Part shown: positions 1 to 10,479 of the stretch, piece after piece
Layout: the number at the start of each line of letters is the position of its first letter
Numbering within the stretch: the stretch's first letter is position 1
NCBI GenBank assembly: GCA_029379385.1
Contig: CM055617.1
Span: 16,314,679-16,378,678 of the forward strand
DNA: 64,000 bases
Reading direction: 5' to 3'
Source: Quillaja saponaria
Taxonomy: Eukaryota; Streptophyta; Magnoliopsida; Fabales; Quillajaceae
Notes under the pieces: generated by a model
What the model was told of the DNA's origin: nothing
Databases searched by the model: none
What the model saw: only the letters and a program-made list of their open reading frames with translations
Position numbers and translations under genes: made by a program

Positions 1-195
1 TGTTACTTTCAGCTTAACTGTAAAAAGAATTGATATTATGGCTTAAGGGCTAACAAGCTCTGTTCTAAATTGTTACTCATGAACTAGACGGCTATCTCAT
101 TCAATGAAGTTTTATCTTCTGTACTTTTTTCTTCGGTAAGCAGATTATCAAAACATAAAATATTGTTTCTTCACTTTTACTCTTACAGTTTACCA
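1..195. other. intron sequence upstream of the first visible HIBADH exon
   Basis: AT-rich sequence with no exon that I can recognise. Because the HIBADH frame enters at 482 already at the start of the NAD-binding domain, this stretch is read as intron. The exon(s) for the mitochondrial presequence should lie left of the window. Confidence 0.5.
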
Positions 196-466
196 TTGTA
201 AATTGTTACGTTGGTTTGGACACATCCAACGTCGGCCAATGGACGCAGTAGTTAAGCAAGGTGACATGGTCCAGGTGCCAGGTGTTAGACGGGGAAAGGG
301 GAGACCGAAACTTACATGGGGGACAGTCATCGAGAAAGATATGGCTGTACTAGGAATTAATGAAAATCTTGTCTTGGATCGATGCGAATGGAGGAAAAGG
401 ATTCATATAGCCGACCCCAACTAGTTTGGGATTTTAAGGCTTAGTTGAGTTGAGTTGAGATGTTTT
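196..466 (+). mobile_element. RTE-type LINE 3' end (C-terminus of the reverse transcriptase ORF and tail)
   Basis: Residues encoded at 203-424 read LRWFGHIQRRP at the start, a GKGRPKLTW block in the middle and HIADPN at the end, followed by a stop. This is the conserved C-terminus of plant RTE-clade non-LTR retrotransposons. The stop is followed by the usual CCCAACTAGTTTGGG 3' end and a short GTTGA repeat tail, as in RTE elements that end in simple repeats. Only the last 70 or so residues are present, so this is a 5'-truncated, dead insertion. It lies in an intron of the HIBADH gene on the same strand and ends about 16 bp before the exon at 482. Clade assignment rests on recognised motifs, not on a search. 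Confidence 0.8.
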
Positions 467-811
467 CTTTGATACTTGCAGAATGTTGGATTTATAGGGC
501 TGGGTCATATGGGATCCAGAATGGCAAAAAATCTAATTAAGGCTGGATACCGAGTAACAGTTCATGACAAGTAATATATTTTCTTTTTGCTTTTTCTTAT
601 TTATCAAGATTTTGACTTCAAACTGTTTCATTTCAATTGAATCTTGAAAATACAAAATATGCATGTCAGTAAAAGATCCACTGTTGGAGAGGAACAAGCA
701 TGTTCTTCAAGAAATGTCTCCAACTTGTTCTATTAAGTAAATAGGAGTTTCTTTCTTGGCCGGTTTGTAAAGGATACCTCTAATGTGTATTTCATTTGGG
801 AAATTTCACAG

Positions 812-926
812 AAACTCTGATATCATGAAGAAGTTTTCTGAGATGGGAATTTCGACGTAGGGAACACCTTTTGAAGTTGCAGAAACAAGTGACGTTGTAA
901 TTACTATGTTGCCATCTTCTTCTCAT
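812..926 (+). pseudogene. HIBADH: HIBADH exon B with in-frame TAG
   Basis: The exon joins the preceding one by completing an AAA codon and reads NSDIMKKFSEMGIST, stop, GTPFEVAETSDVV, then MLPSSSH. Homologues carry a coding residue at the stop position; CAG or AAG to TAG would explain it. The donor at 927 is a normal GTGAGT. Confidence 0.88.
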
Positions 927-1718
927 GTGAGTATTGTCATTCCCATGGGTTTTGCTCCCCAGGCAATAGAACTATTACGTTGTCTACATAGTATTCTAAA
1001 CCTGGAATTGGATCTTCAGTCTCATATATGTTACAATATGAAAGTCTGGGTAGCTTGAACAGTCATATTACAGACTACTTAAGTTTTCTGTTATTCTGAA
1101 CAGAAAAAGAAAAGTTCAATTAAATATCTTTACATCAATAGGAATGAAGCAAACTTATATCACAATGCTATTTGTACAAATATTGAGAAAGTTGCTTGAT
1201 ATTACTGTCAAATTGGAAGTATGCTGATGGATCTTAGGAACAAACAAGTTTGACATTTTAAGCATAGCCTATGGAACTAACTATCCTACACGCTTTTTTT
1301 TTTCTTTTTTTTGTAAATCACAGTAATTCTAGTGATTATTTTGTCAAATGACTTGTATCCATGTATTAGGGTTATTATGCTTCTGTTAACTCTACCTATA
1401 TGTTTGTATGAGACGCTATGGCTATGTGTGTATTAATAAATTTATACTGTATGTGCGTGTAGGTTTGTAGAGGTAACATGATTTACCTATGAATCATAAG
1501 ATTTGTTACATGATATTGAACCAAGGAATTTCATGCTTTTCTTTTATAAGTTAGAGGTCTATATGTGTTACTTGAACTCATTAGATCGAACAGGACATTG
1601 GTATTTGTCCAGATGTCAGGCTCTGGTATTTAATGGTATTGAACTTTAATGTCTTGAAGCTTGTTATCTAAAAATTATATATTGATGCCAGAATAACATA
1701 CTGATCAAATTTAAGTAG

Positions 1719-1869
1719 GTGATTGATGTTTACACTGGAACAAATGGTTTGCTTCATGGTGGGAAACTCCTACGGCCGTGGTTATTTATAGATTCCTCTA
1801 CTATCGATCCACAAACATCGTGAAACCTTTCCACTACCGTATCTAATTGTGTTTTAAAAGAGAAGAAAG
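1719..1869 (+). pseudogene. HIBADH: HIBADH exon C with in-frame TGA
   Basis: The exon reads VIDVYTGTNGLL, then LFIDSSTIDPQTS, stop at 1821-1823, NLSTTVSNC and LKEKK. Homologues have arginine or a similar residue at the stop, so CGA to TGA, a deamination change, is the simplest cause. The last base joins exon D to rebuild a GAT codon, which shows the splice phase is kept. Confidence 0.88.
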
Positions 1870-4800
1870 GTAATATTTAATAAATTTTCAAGTAAACTTA
1901 TTTAGCTCGAACTTTCAGCTAGTATTCCATGTTTGGTTAGTTCTTTACTATATGGTCCAACAAGTCTGTTCTTAACAGATAATTATGTCTTGTCAGCTAG
2001 TATGTGATATTTGGGCTATGTTATTCATTAAAACTTGTGTCTTAAAAAGCAAGGGGAATTTTGACACTCTCTATCTAGCCAGTCTGATATATCTGCGTGC
2101 TCCTACCCAAATCCCCGGGATCATATTCAGTGGTAGAAAATCATTGAAGAGTTGGTTCTTCATTAATATGCATTTTTCCTTTCCTCATCTGATTCACTAA
2201 ACCTTGTGATTTCTTATTTTGAAGAAATCAGCGGCCTCTTAGGTTGGTGATGCAGGTTATTTGAGTGTGTGCAAGTTATTCTCTTATTTTTAATGAATCA
2301 AATAACTAGAGAAAGGTTGTATCATGTAAGTCCATGCAGTACTTCTGTCATTGTATGACATTATTCTCTTGTAAATTGCAACGTATAGAGAAGGCAATAG
2401 TTCTTTAACTTTCCATGGTGTTTACAGCATAAAGATTTTCTACTCAATATGCAATCTGTGATTTTTCCTCACACCTAAAAAGGGACTTAAAAATAAAAAA
2501 CCAAAGTGGTAATCTTAGCTGCTTATTTAAAGTGACTGGATTTTGAATAGAAACATGTTCGTTTTTGTTTCTTGAGGGAACTTTGAAACCTAAAAGTTCT
2601 AAACTTTTGACATAGATTAATGCATACTTCTTCCTGAAGGCCATGATACTTAGCTGTTGCACTCTGGAAGAAAAAGGTGCCCTAAAGAGTGCAAGTGTGG
2701 GTTCTCATAATAAAATGACATCCTTTAATAATTAGTGAAAAAGGAAATATTGACCGCATGTAGCTAAATTCATCTTGTTTTAATATTTGAATTATTAAAT
2801 ATACAACATATAGACAAAGCAATGCTTTCTTTTTTTCTTTTTTTGTTCGCTACTGCAATTTATTTTGCATTACTAAAATATACAATATTCATAGATCTAT
2901 CTATAAATTATATCTTGCGGATCCTTTAATTTCAAAATAAGTAAAATTATTTTGACATATTATACAGTGGGTAAATGGTCAATACTACAAATATACTGAA
3001 ACTGATAATATACAAATGTGCCTTCAAATAGGTTTCATGGTGAATTAGATGTATTAATTGCCTCTTGAAGATATTAAATATAATTTACCGGTAGAGGGTC
3101 TAATTAATACTTCATCACTACATATTAGGACTTAGTGCAAGAATGTTATGAAGTATGAATACTGTATAATGATACTTAATTTGAGCATCAGTATCTATCA
3201 AAGAAGTTGTATAATTTTCTTTTGGTTTTTTGCAGTATATTATTAAGTATGGTACTGTATCACTACATCTCAGGACTTAATTCATAATAAAGATATGCCT
3301 ATTATCAACATAAGACATTAATAATAAATACTATTGGCTGCATGATTATTAACAAAAAATGCCTCCATAATTTATGGATACCAGTAACATGGTATACATA
3401 TATATGGGTGTGTCTTGTAAATGATATGCTGATCTATGGGTGTGAAAGTGTCTCCTGAATCAGAGATCAGGGGCTCCTTTCCTGTGTGAACTTTCTTTTT
3501 CTTGAGTGGAGTTTTATGTCTAAATTGATCTATTCTTTTCCATATATAAAAACTGAAGGGTTGCATTTTGTGTAGATAATTGGGAGACTCCTGCCAAGTT
3601 GGACACACCAGTATCTGGAAGTGTTATTGCTGCAGAAGCTGGGACATTAACTTTTATGGTATTATTATGCTCTAACCTCCAAAATAGCTTGAGTTCATCC
3701 TGGTTCGTTTATGGATCTAACTTGTAAGTTGGGAAGTGGAAGGAAAAATAGTCAATAGCAAATATTTTGAATGCTTGATGTGCTCATGAAAGTAATGTGA
3801 ACAGTAACAAAATCGAGGATCGGAATATCTAACAAAATAGTGGAGTTCTCACACAACCCTCGGTGTCATCACTTATCTCAGCGGTGTCTTTATCAATTGC
3901 CATGGCTTGAAACCGAGTATTCTTGTGCTTATCATCAAATTATTTGGGACTTGAGAGTTGTTTTTTTTGGTTTCATATTCTTCAACCCATTCGTGTTGGC
4001 TTGAATAATCTCCATTGTAACATCCTAGTTTCCTTAACTTCAATTAGTTTCCTATTCTGCTTGATTGTTCGACACTTCTCTTAATCTTCTCTGTGTTTTA
4101 TTGTGGACTATCCCTTCACATCCATGAACATGGACAATAAGAGTTGTTCTATAGGAACCCGTGCTCTTATTTAGAAAAAAACAAAGTTCCAAGACAATAA
4201 AAAATTTCGGACTCAAAGTATACCAAATTATTTGTCCTATTTTTACTTCTTTTCTAGAATTGTCTTTAAAAAACTTTTATGGTCATGGTGCATTAAAAGG
4301 TGTTCTGCTCACCTATATATTAAGGAATGGGGCCCGGGTCAACACACTAGATAGCTTCCATTACAGTTGTGTGTTTTTGGTTTTATAAACAAGAGTTGGA
4401 ACCTCTCCAGGTTGGTGGCTCTGAGGAAGCATATCAGGCTGCAAACCTCTTATTCCTTTCGATGGGAAAAAGTACAATTTTTTGTATCAAAGCAGGAAGT
4501 GGTTCTGTAAGTTTTCTGAAATATTTGATTACACAACTTTATACTAGTCAATGCCCTAAACTCAGATAATTTTCTAATTTATTTATTTATCATCTGATTA
4601 AGCTGTACTTTAGGAAAATATAAGTCTTGTCTGTACACATCAAGGATAATGGAAATTTGAGATGTAATCATATATCTATATCTATACAATTTCAACTTCA
4701 GATGATCTTAAAAGTAAACATATCTGGGTCCCTGTAAAAATAAATCTCTTTTTCTCCTATATAGGAATTTAAATAATGCTGTATCATAAGGTGGTAATCA

Positions 4801-5307
4801 GTAAGCTTTGATGAACTACATAAGTTGTCACTGTTGCCAATTGTAGTGACAAATTACATTATTTTAGCATCAAGAAGTTCTTCGAACATTTCACAGTAGA
4901 ATACTTCTGTTGTGACAGGAGGATATAATGATTTGTCTTTAATGTGTCCAATCTCGGAGCTAAATTCTAATTCTAGTACACTATATTCTTGGATTTACAT
5001 GTGAATAGATAGAACCATCCTGGCTTAGTCTAATATGACCAACTGTGCTGTTTGTTTTGGGGGGAAAAATAAACTATTTAGTGTTAACTGTTTTATTAAG
5101 GACTTAGGCTGCATAACTCCATGTCTCACAAACTTGCTTATTTGGTCCAAAAGAAGCCATCTATATTATCATTACAGTACTATCATGGAACTACTTGATA
5201 GTTTTAGCTTGGATTGTTATTAGGCAGCAAAGATCTGCAATAATTTGGCTATGGCAGTGAGTATGCTTGGTGTATCGGAAGCCCTTGCTCTGGGTCAGTG
5301 TCTGGGA

Positions 5308-5423
5308 GTTGCTGCCAGCACCTTATCAAAAATATTCAACTGCTCCAGTGCTAGCTGTTGGAGTAGGTATTCAATACTACTCTCTTGATCCAAATTGTTG
5401 CTGCCAGCACCTTAACAAAAATA
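5308..5423 (+). repeat. 27-bp direct duplication of an exon fragment into the next intron
   Basis: Bases 5308-5334, inside the HIBADH exon 5224-5366, recur at 5397-5423 in the following intron with one mismatch. The spacing is 89 bp. The copied part encodes the VAASTLSKI segment. Confidence 0.75.
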
Positions 5424-5739
5424 CATATAACAGTTTTCAGATGGAGTCACAGTAGATTGACCTGCATCTTGAGTCTTGACCACATAAACTTCTCAGTACT
5501 GAATGTGTGAGAGAGAAACTCTTATCGTTAATAGTTTCTCTTTGTGCTCTGCAAATGGAATATACTAGTTTCTCCACGTGTTAAGAGTCTGGAAAGTACC
5601 ATGAAGTGTGTGTGATGTGTATAGCACTAGCAGTCATACTGAAGTACCTTTCTGGACATGTAAAGTAGTAGCCTAATGTCACATCCCTTTAGGGTCATTC
5701 ATTTTCTCACTGTGAAGGACCATACAACTAAACACTTAA

Positions 5740-6010
5740 TGTGTTAGGAAAACATCCCATCGATGTATATTAAGCATAAGACACTAACTCTTTCCGGTAT
5801 GTCACTTACACATAGATCTTGAGGCTGAATGAAACACGACACAAACTACAACACAGAAATAATTATTTAATAGGGGTACGAGATTTGAACCACCAACCTT
5901 TTCCAAACAACCATGTCAATGAATTACTTAATGTATTAGCTTAAGTTGTTAGGAAATATGCCAAACTATGTATATTAAGCTTGACACACACTAATGGACA
6001 ACATCTGTCA
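5740..6010. repeat. unclassified repeat in a HIBADH intron with internal duplication
   Basis: Two related blocks, near 5750-5800 and 5947-5995, share TGTTAGGAAA and TGTATATTAAGC motifs. Between them is a GGGGTACGAGATTTGAACC stretch that resembles a tRNA T-loop only superficially. The class of the repeat is unknown. Confidence 0.35.
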
Positions 6011-7639
6011 GGATTTCTTTAGTTCTTTGTCTTTTCATAACAAAGGACCAATTTTACAACACTTATGAATTGAGATATTTGCAAATATAATAAGCAAACC
6101 TTATATATACAGCTTTTCTCTAGCTCATAATAGTAGCACGTGAATAGTATCTTAAGGAAATAGAGAGTATAAACAATAAGTTTTTCTCTGGAGTGGTTAA
6201 AGTTTGTCTGTTTTGATTGTCTTATGATCACAATTCACAGTGATACTTACAATCCAGTTCCTGGACTGATGAAAGGGGTGCCCTCTTCAAGGAATTATGA
6301 TGGTGGGTTTTCATCAAAGCTTATGGTAAGTAGTTAAGATCTGTTCCTGAAAATATCATTGTTGCTACAATAATGCCTTACCCTTCTCTTCATTTGGATG
6401 CAAAATGCATCTTTTGATAGCTGGAATTCATTTAATCTGCTATCAGTGAGACAATAGTTAGAGACTTAACCTAAGAAGGGACATCATAGAAGTATGAAAC
6501 TTAGGCAAATCCAAAGTAATGCATGATTATATTATTTCGTATATAAGGTCTACATTGAACACCAACTTAAGAACTTTGGGTTTATAGCTGGTCTTTGGTT
6601 GCATGTTCTCTCTGTAGCCGATGAACTATAATGCTATGAACCACCAAACCAGGGTCCACCACGCCCATATTCTCGTTCTTGTGAGGTTTTAGACATTGAA
6701 AATTGCAGCCCCGACTCAAGGCACTTACATGGTGTCGCCACCATACTTTTTATGTGGAACTAAAAAACACTAAATTGCATAATTGGATAAAGGGCCAAAT
6801 ATAAATAGCTAACCCCAGAGGTTTTAGGCTGCAGCTGGATAAAGACTGATTTGTGCTAAAACCTGAGCATTGGCTTCTTTTGCAGGAGAGAGAAAAACCT
6901 AGGCCATACTCAACACGAAAGTGTTGTATGGCACAAGCTTTTTCTGTTTTGCATTGCTTGAAATCATCAAACCACTAAATATTTCATTTTATTTTGGACA
7001 TTTTTTATTTCCTTTAGGTTTGGGACCTTATTAATTGATATGTTTTTAGTCGAAACCAAGTTTGATATTCTTTTCAAAAGTTTATAACATGTTTAAAAAC
7101 CTTATGGTTATTTTGAAAAACTCATGGAAACCTTTTCTGAAGATGGATGAAAATTGGGTGTCTACAAATCTCAGTATGCAATATACACCAATGAATGGTA
7201 ATAATCATATTAAATTGTTGGTTGACTTCTATTCTCCAGAAAATGTTTAGAAATGGCACATAGTAGAGGAAAAAGAAACAAATTACGTATAAGATGTCGG
7301 TTTCTTAACAAGAGGAGCGAAAAAAAAAAATAAATAAATAAAATCAAACTACATTGAATTTGCATCTCTGTATTCTCATTTTTTTAATTGGAACTCTGCA
7401 TGCATCGATTTGTAATGGGTACCAAACACAAAGCTTACATGTGCTGACATACTCATTCTGGCACATCATGTTACATTTGTCTTTCTAACATGCTTGTAAA
7501 TTATTGCATCGAGCTTTTGACATATTATACTGAACTTATTGTTTATATACATTACGTAGTTGCTGGTCAGTATCTTTCTGTTTCTTTAGCCATCATATAT
7601 TACCTGAAAGTTTTTCTACAAGTGATGTTTCATTTAGGA

Positions 7640-7740
7640 CTCAAACTCAATTAAGCCTTAAACCCTAAATTAGTTGGGGTCGACTACATGAATTATTTTC
7701 CTCATTTCACATTGATCCAAATCCCAAGGTTATTGAACCT
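7640..7740 (-). mobile_element. RTE LINE or RTE-mobilised SINE 3'-end fragment
   Basis: Read on the minus strand this gives the typical RTE/SINE end: a GTCGAC(C)CCAACTAATTT block followed by GGCTTAA and a short TTGAGTTTGAGT tail. The plus strand shows ATTAGTTGGGGTCGACTACATG. It sits in the last long intron of HIBADH, opposite in strand to the fragment at 196-466. No coding part is visible, so a SINE with the same tail cannot be excluded. Confidence 0.6.
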
Positions 7741-9151
7741 CATAAGAGATTATTGTTTAACAATGCAGGTTAAAGATTTGAACCTTGCTGTATCATCAGC
7801 CAAAGAGGTTGGTCATAGATGTCCATTTACATCCCAGGCACAAGCGATGTAAGTTTCACTTTCTGTATGAGCCACGCTGTCTGAGATGAAAGTATAAATA
7901 ATCGTAAATTCAATATAAAATTCTGTTCTAAGATATTCTAATAATTTGCAGTGTTCAAGCAATGGTATACAAACATCCCTGATTCCCTGTGAAATAGTAC
8001 AATCAGCAGTATCCTATAACTGTGGCAAGGGTATGAATCTAAGATGTTAGAAACATGATGGTAAAAGAAGCACATTTTTGAAATTCAAATTGGCAAACTA
8101 GGCTAAACAAATTTAATTTAACTATGAACACTATGCAAATCATGGATATGGATCCTAAGAAAACCATTCATTATTTGAGTCTAAACATTTGGTAAATTGA
8201 TTTTATTTTAGGATATCGGAAATTTTACACTTGATCAAATTTCATAATTAGGGAACTTACCATATGCAAATTTTAGACAAATAAAAAGAAAGAGAAGAGT
8301 CGAATGATAATTGATACGAGATATATGGCTGACTAGTTAACTTCTACCATGCATTTCTTGGGCTCAACAGAAGACTCTTTTACAGTTTTTTCCAAATTGT
8401 ATGGCTAGTTTATATAAATTGAAATGATAATAACTAAGTTCAAGTGGGAATAGTTGAAAATGGATCAATTTTGTGAAGGAGAAACCTAACCAATTCAAAA
8501 TAGTCACTGAAACATGGAAATTTATATGAAAAATAAAAATTTCATCTTATAATGTTCAAAAAGTTCTATAAAAATGAACAATAGAGAATGGGTTTTTCTA
8601 ATAAGTGCTCTAAGGTCACTTGTTAAACTTCTATAAATAAAATTTTTTTAGTTTTTATTATGATGGTTGACCGTGATTTCGGTTCTATTTAATTTAGTGT
8701 ATAATTGTTATTTTTGGAATGTTTCAATTTCCAAAAACTATATTTATTGCACTTTAACAGGTTACCTTAGGGCACCCTTAGAAAAGCTCATAAAGAATAT
8801 ATCTTTCCTATTATTCAGCTCATTTATTGGTGTACATGATTCTTGCTGCTGAAGAGAGGTTTAGGTTGGATTCATAATAATTTCAAAAATATATTCTTTT
8901 GCTAAATTTTAGATTCGCTAATATTTCGAATTACTCGTGTCTGGTCATTCTTTTTAATTCTTAAAAGCTGCATCAAGAATCTGCAGTAGTATATAAATTT
9001 CCTTTGATCTCAATGATAAACTCTAATAACAGTAATTTGTCTAAACTCCTGCAGATATACAGAACTTTGCATGGATGGTCATGATGTCAAGGACTTTTCT
9101 TGTGCTTTCCGCCATTATTACTCTGGAAAGGATGAGCCAGTTGATCAATAA

Positions 9152-9584
9152 AAGGTAGTACTTGAAGCAGATATATATATCTACGGGTTGGAGGATTTGG
9201 TGCTTCTACATTTTGTCATTGAAATCTGCTGCCAAGTCAGATGGCCCCCATTAGAGATAAATTCTTCTCCTGCAGAAGTTTAGACAAGTTACTGTTTGAT
9301 CAAGACGAGAAAGATATTATTATAATAATTTATATTTGAGGCTCAATGAATGATACCTGTTTGAGACTCAGAACTTTCCCCAAATTGGCAATCATTAATT
9401 GATGATTAATGATATTTTAGTTTGCTAGAGAATGAGGATTTGTGATACGGGCCAGAATTGGGCGTTTGGTTTGCGTTAATATTGCATACATGATGCATGT
9501 ATATAAATTAACAAGGTAAATGACACAATACCTATTCAGAACTCTAATGTTTGGGGAAATCAACAGACAGCCCCCTCATGTTTG
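9152..9584. other. 3' flank of HIBADH
   Basis: This stretch follows the HIBADH stop codon and runs up to the gypsy LTR. It is AT-rich and would contain the 3'UTR. I see no ORF or clear polyadenylation signal that I would defend. Confidence 0.4.
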
Positions 9585-9868
9585 TGTTACACAAGGTTGA
9601 GCAAACGACAGTTGTTTCATCTACTAGTCATTTTGTAAGTCAATTCGGCAAACTAATATGCCAGCTGGCAAGGTCGAGTTGGAGGCACGGTTAGTTAGTC
9701 GGGGAAATTAGCTGAGTCTGTTAGTTGTAAGTGAAGGCTTAAATAGAGGATTAGGCTTGTAATATTTTAATTCATCGAATCACAAGCATTATTCATTTTC
9801 TTTAGCTTTCTTGCTTGTGAAGTGTTTTGGTTACTGAGAAAGTCAATTCCAGACCTTTTTGTGTAACA
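9585..9868 (+). mobile_element. short gypsy-type 5' LTR (284 bp)
   Basis: The segment begins TGTTACAC and ends GTGTAACA, a perfect 8-bp terminal inverted repeat with TG...CA ends. It contains a TATA-like TTAAATAGAGG near 9741 and is followed directly by a primer-binding site and a gag frame. The five bases before it are GTTTG; the partner target duplication would follow a 3' LTR, which is not present in the window. Confidence 0.82.
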
Positions 9869-9888
9869 TTTGGTATCAAAGCCTGGTT
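9869..9888 (+). promoter_or_regulatory. retrotransposon primer-binding site (initiator Met tRNA type)
   Basis: TTTGGTATCAAAGCCTGG starts at the base after the LTR. It matches, with an A for G, the TGGTATCAGAGC core complementary to the 3' end of plant initiator methionine tRNA. Confidence 0.75.
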
Positions 9889-9894
9889 GTGATC

Positions 9895-10479
9895 ATGGTC
9901 ACGCAGACGCAAGTGGAATTGCAGATGCTGGAAACCAAAATTAAAGGGGTCCAAGAAACGGTGCAACGAGCTATGAATCAGAGAATGGATGAGCAAGATA
10001 CAAGGATCGAGGAGTTGAGCCAACAAAATGATGATAGGCTCAGACAAATAATGAAGGAATTCTGTAGAATGATAGGAGGTGTTAATCCAAATTCAAATCC
10101 AAATCCACCAGGAAACAATGGAAGTGGTATACCTGGGTTTAAGGGCGTGTCAGGATTTCAACTAGGAGGTGGACTGGGAGGAATAGCTGGACTGTATTTT
10201 GGTCAACAAGTTCGAGAGGCACCAATTCTTGGAAATTCACAGATTCCTGATATGCCAAGAGAAATGAATGGGGTGTAGCATAAGAAGCAGGAAATATTGG
10301 AGCACAATCTCAAGTGTTCTTTGGAGCTAGAGCTGCCACGCCAGATGCAATGCAATTTGGCAATATGTATCAACCAGTGGTGTATGCTAAGGTTGAATGT
10401 CCAAGGTTTGATGGAGAAAACTTTAAAGATTGGCAATTCAAGGTGGACCAATTCTTTGAAATAGAAGGAGTGTTAAAGA
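9895..10479 (+). pseudogene. gypsy gag N-terminal fragment, broken
   Basis: The frame starts at ATG 9895, shortly after the primer-binding site. It encodes a coiled-coil-like stretch rich in Glu, Gln and Arg (METKIKGVQET-like, then IEELSQQNDDRLRQIMKEF), a Pro/Asn/Gly-rich linker and a stop at 10276. After a frame change, 10314 onward reads VECPRFDGENFKDWQFKVDQFF, the conserved start of the gypsy retrotransposon gag capsid domain (normally FDGEDPxxW). The frame is then cut at 10479/10480 by the family A LTR. Gag would package element RNA into virus-like particles. A stop, a frameshift and the nested insertion make it dead. No pol of this element is visible in the window. Confidence 0.78.

Larger units (their letters stand above)
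482..9151 (+). pseudogene. HIBADH: 3-hydroxyisobutyrate dehydrogenase, mitochondrial (HIBADH), nine exons, two in-frame stops
   Basis: The intact enzyme oxidises 3-hydroxyisobutyrate to methylmalonate semialdehyde with NAD+ in valine breakdown in mitochondria. Exons: 482-570, 812-926, 1719-1869, 3576-3658, 4411-4506, 5224-5366, 6241-6325, 7769-7848, 9055-9151; each visible junction is GT-AG and every phase joins correctly (939 nt, 312 codons plus stop). Seen in order: NAD-binding GFIGLGHMG, MLPSSSH, the substrate motif DTPVSGS (family norm SGG), the catalytic-lysine segment AAKICNN, the PVPG segment, and a C-terminus ending KDEPVDQ. The family is about 345 residues, so only the presequence exon(s) are missing, to the left. 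TAG at 858-860 and TGA at 1821-1823 interrupt the frame. With no indel in nine exons, decay appears recent. Identity is very sure; loss of function is likely unless the stops are sequence errors. Confidence 0.92.

Noticed and set aside
203..424. 73-residue plus-strand ORF as a host gene
   Set aside because: It is the C-terminus of an RTE-type LINE, followed by the element's 3' tail.
5870..5910. tRNA-like GGGGTACGAGATTTGAACC string
   Set aside because: There are no matching acceptor, D or anticodon arms around it; the resemblance is limited to a T-loop-like word.
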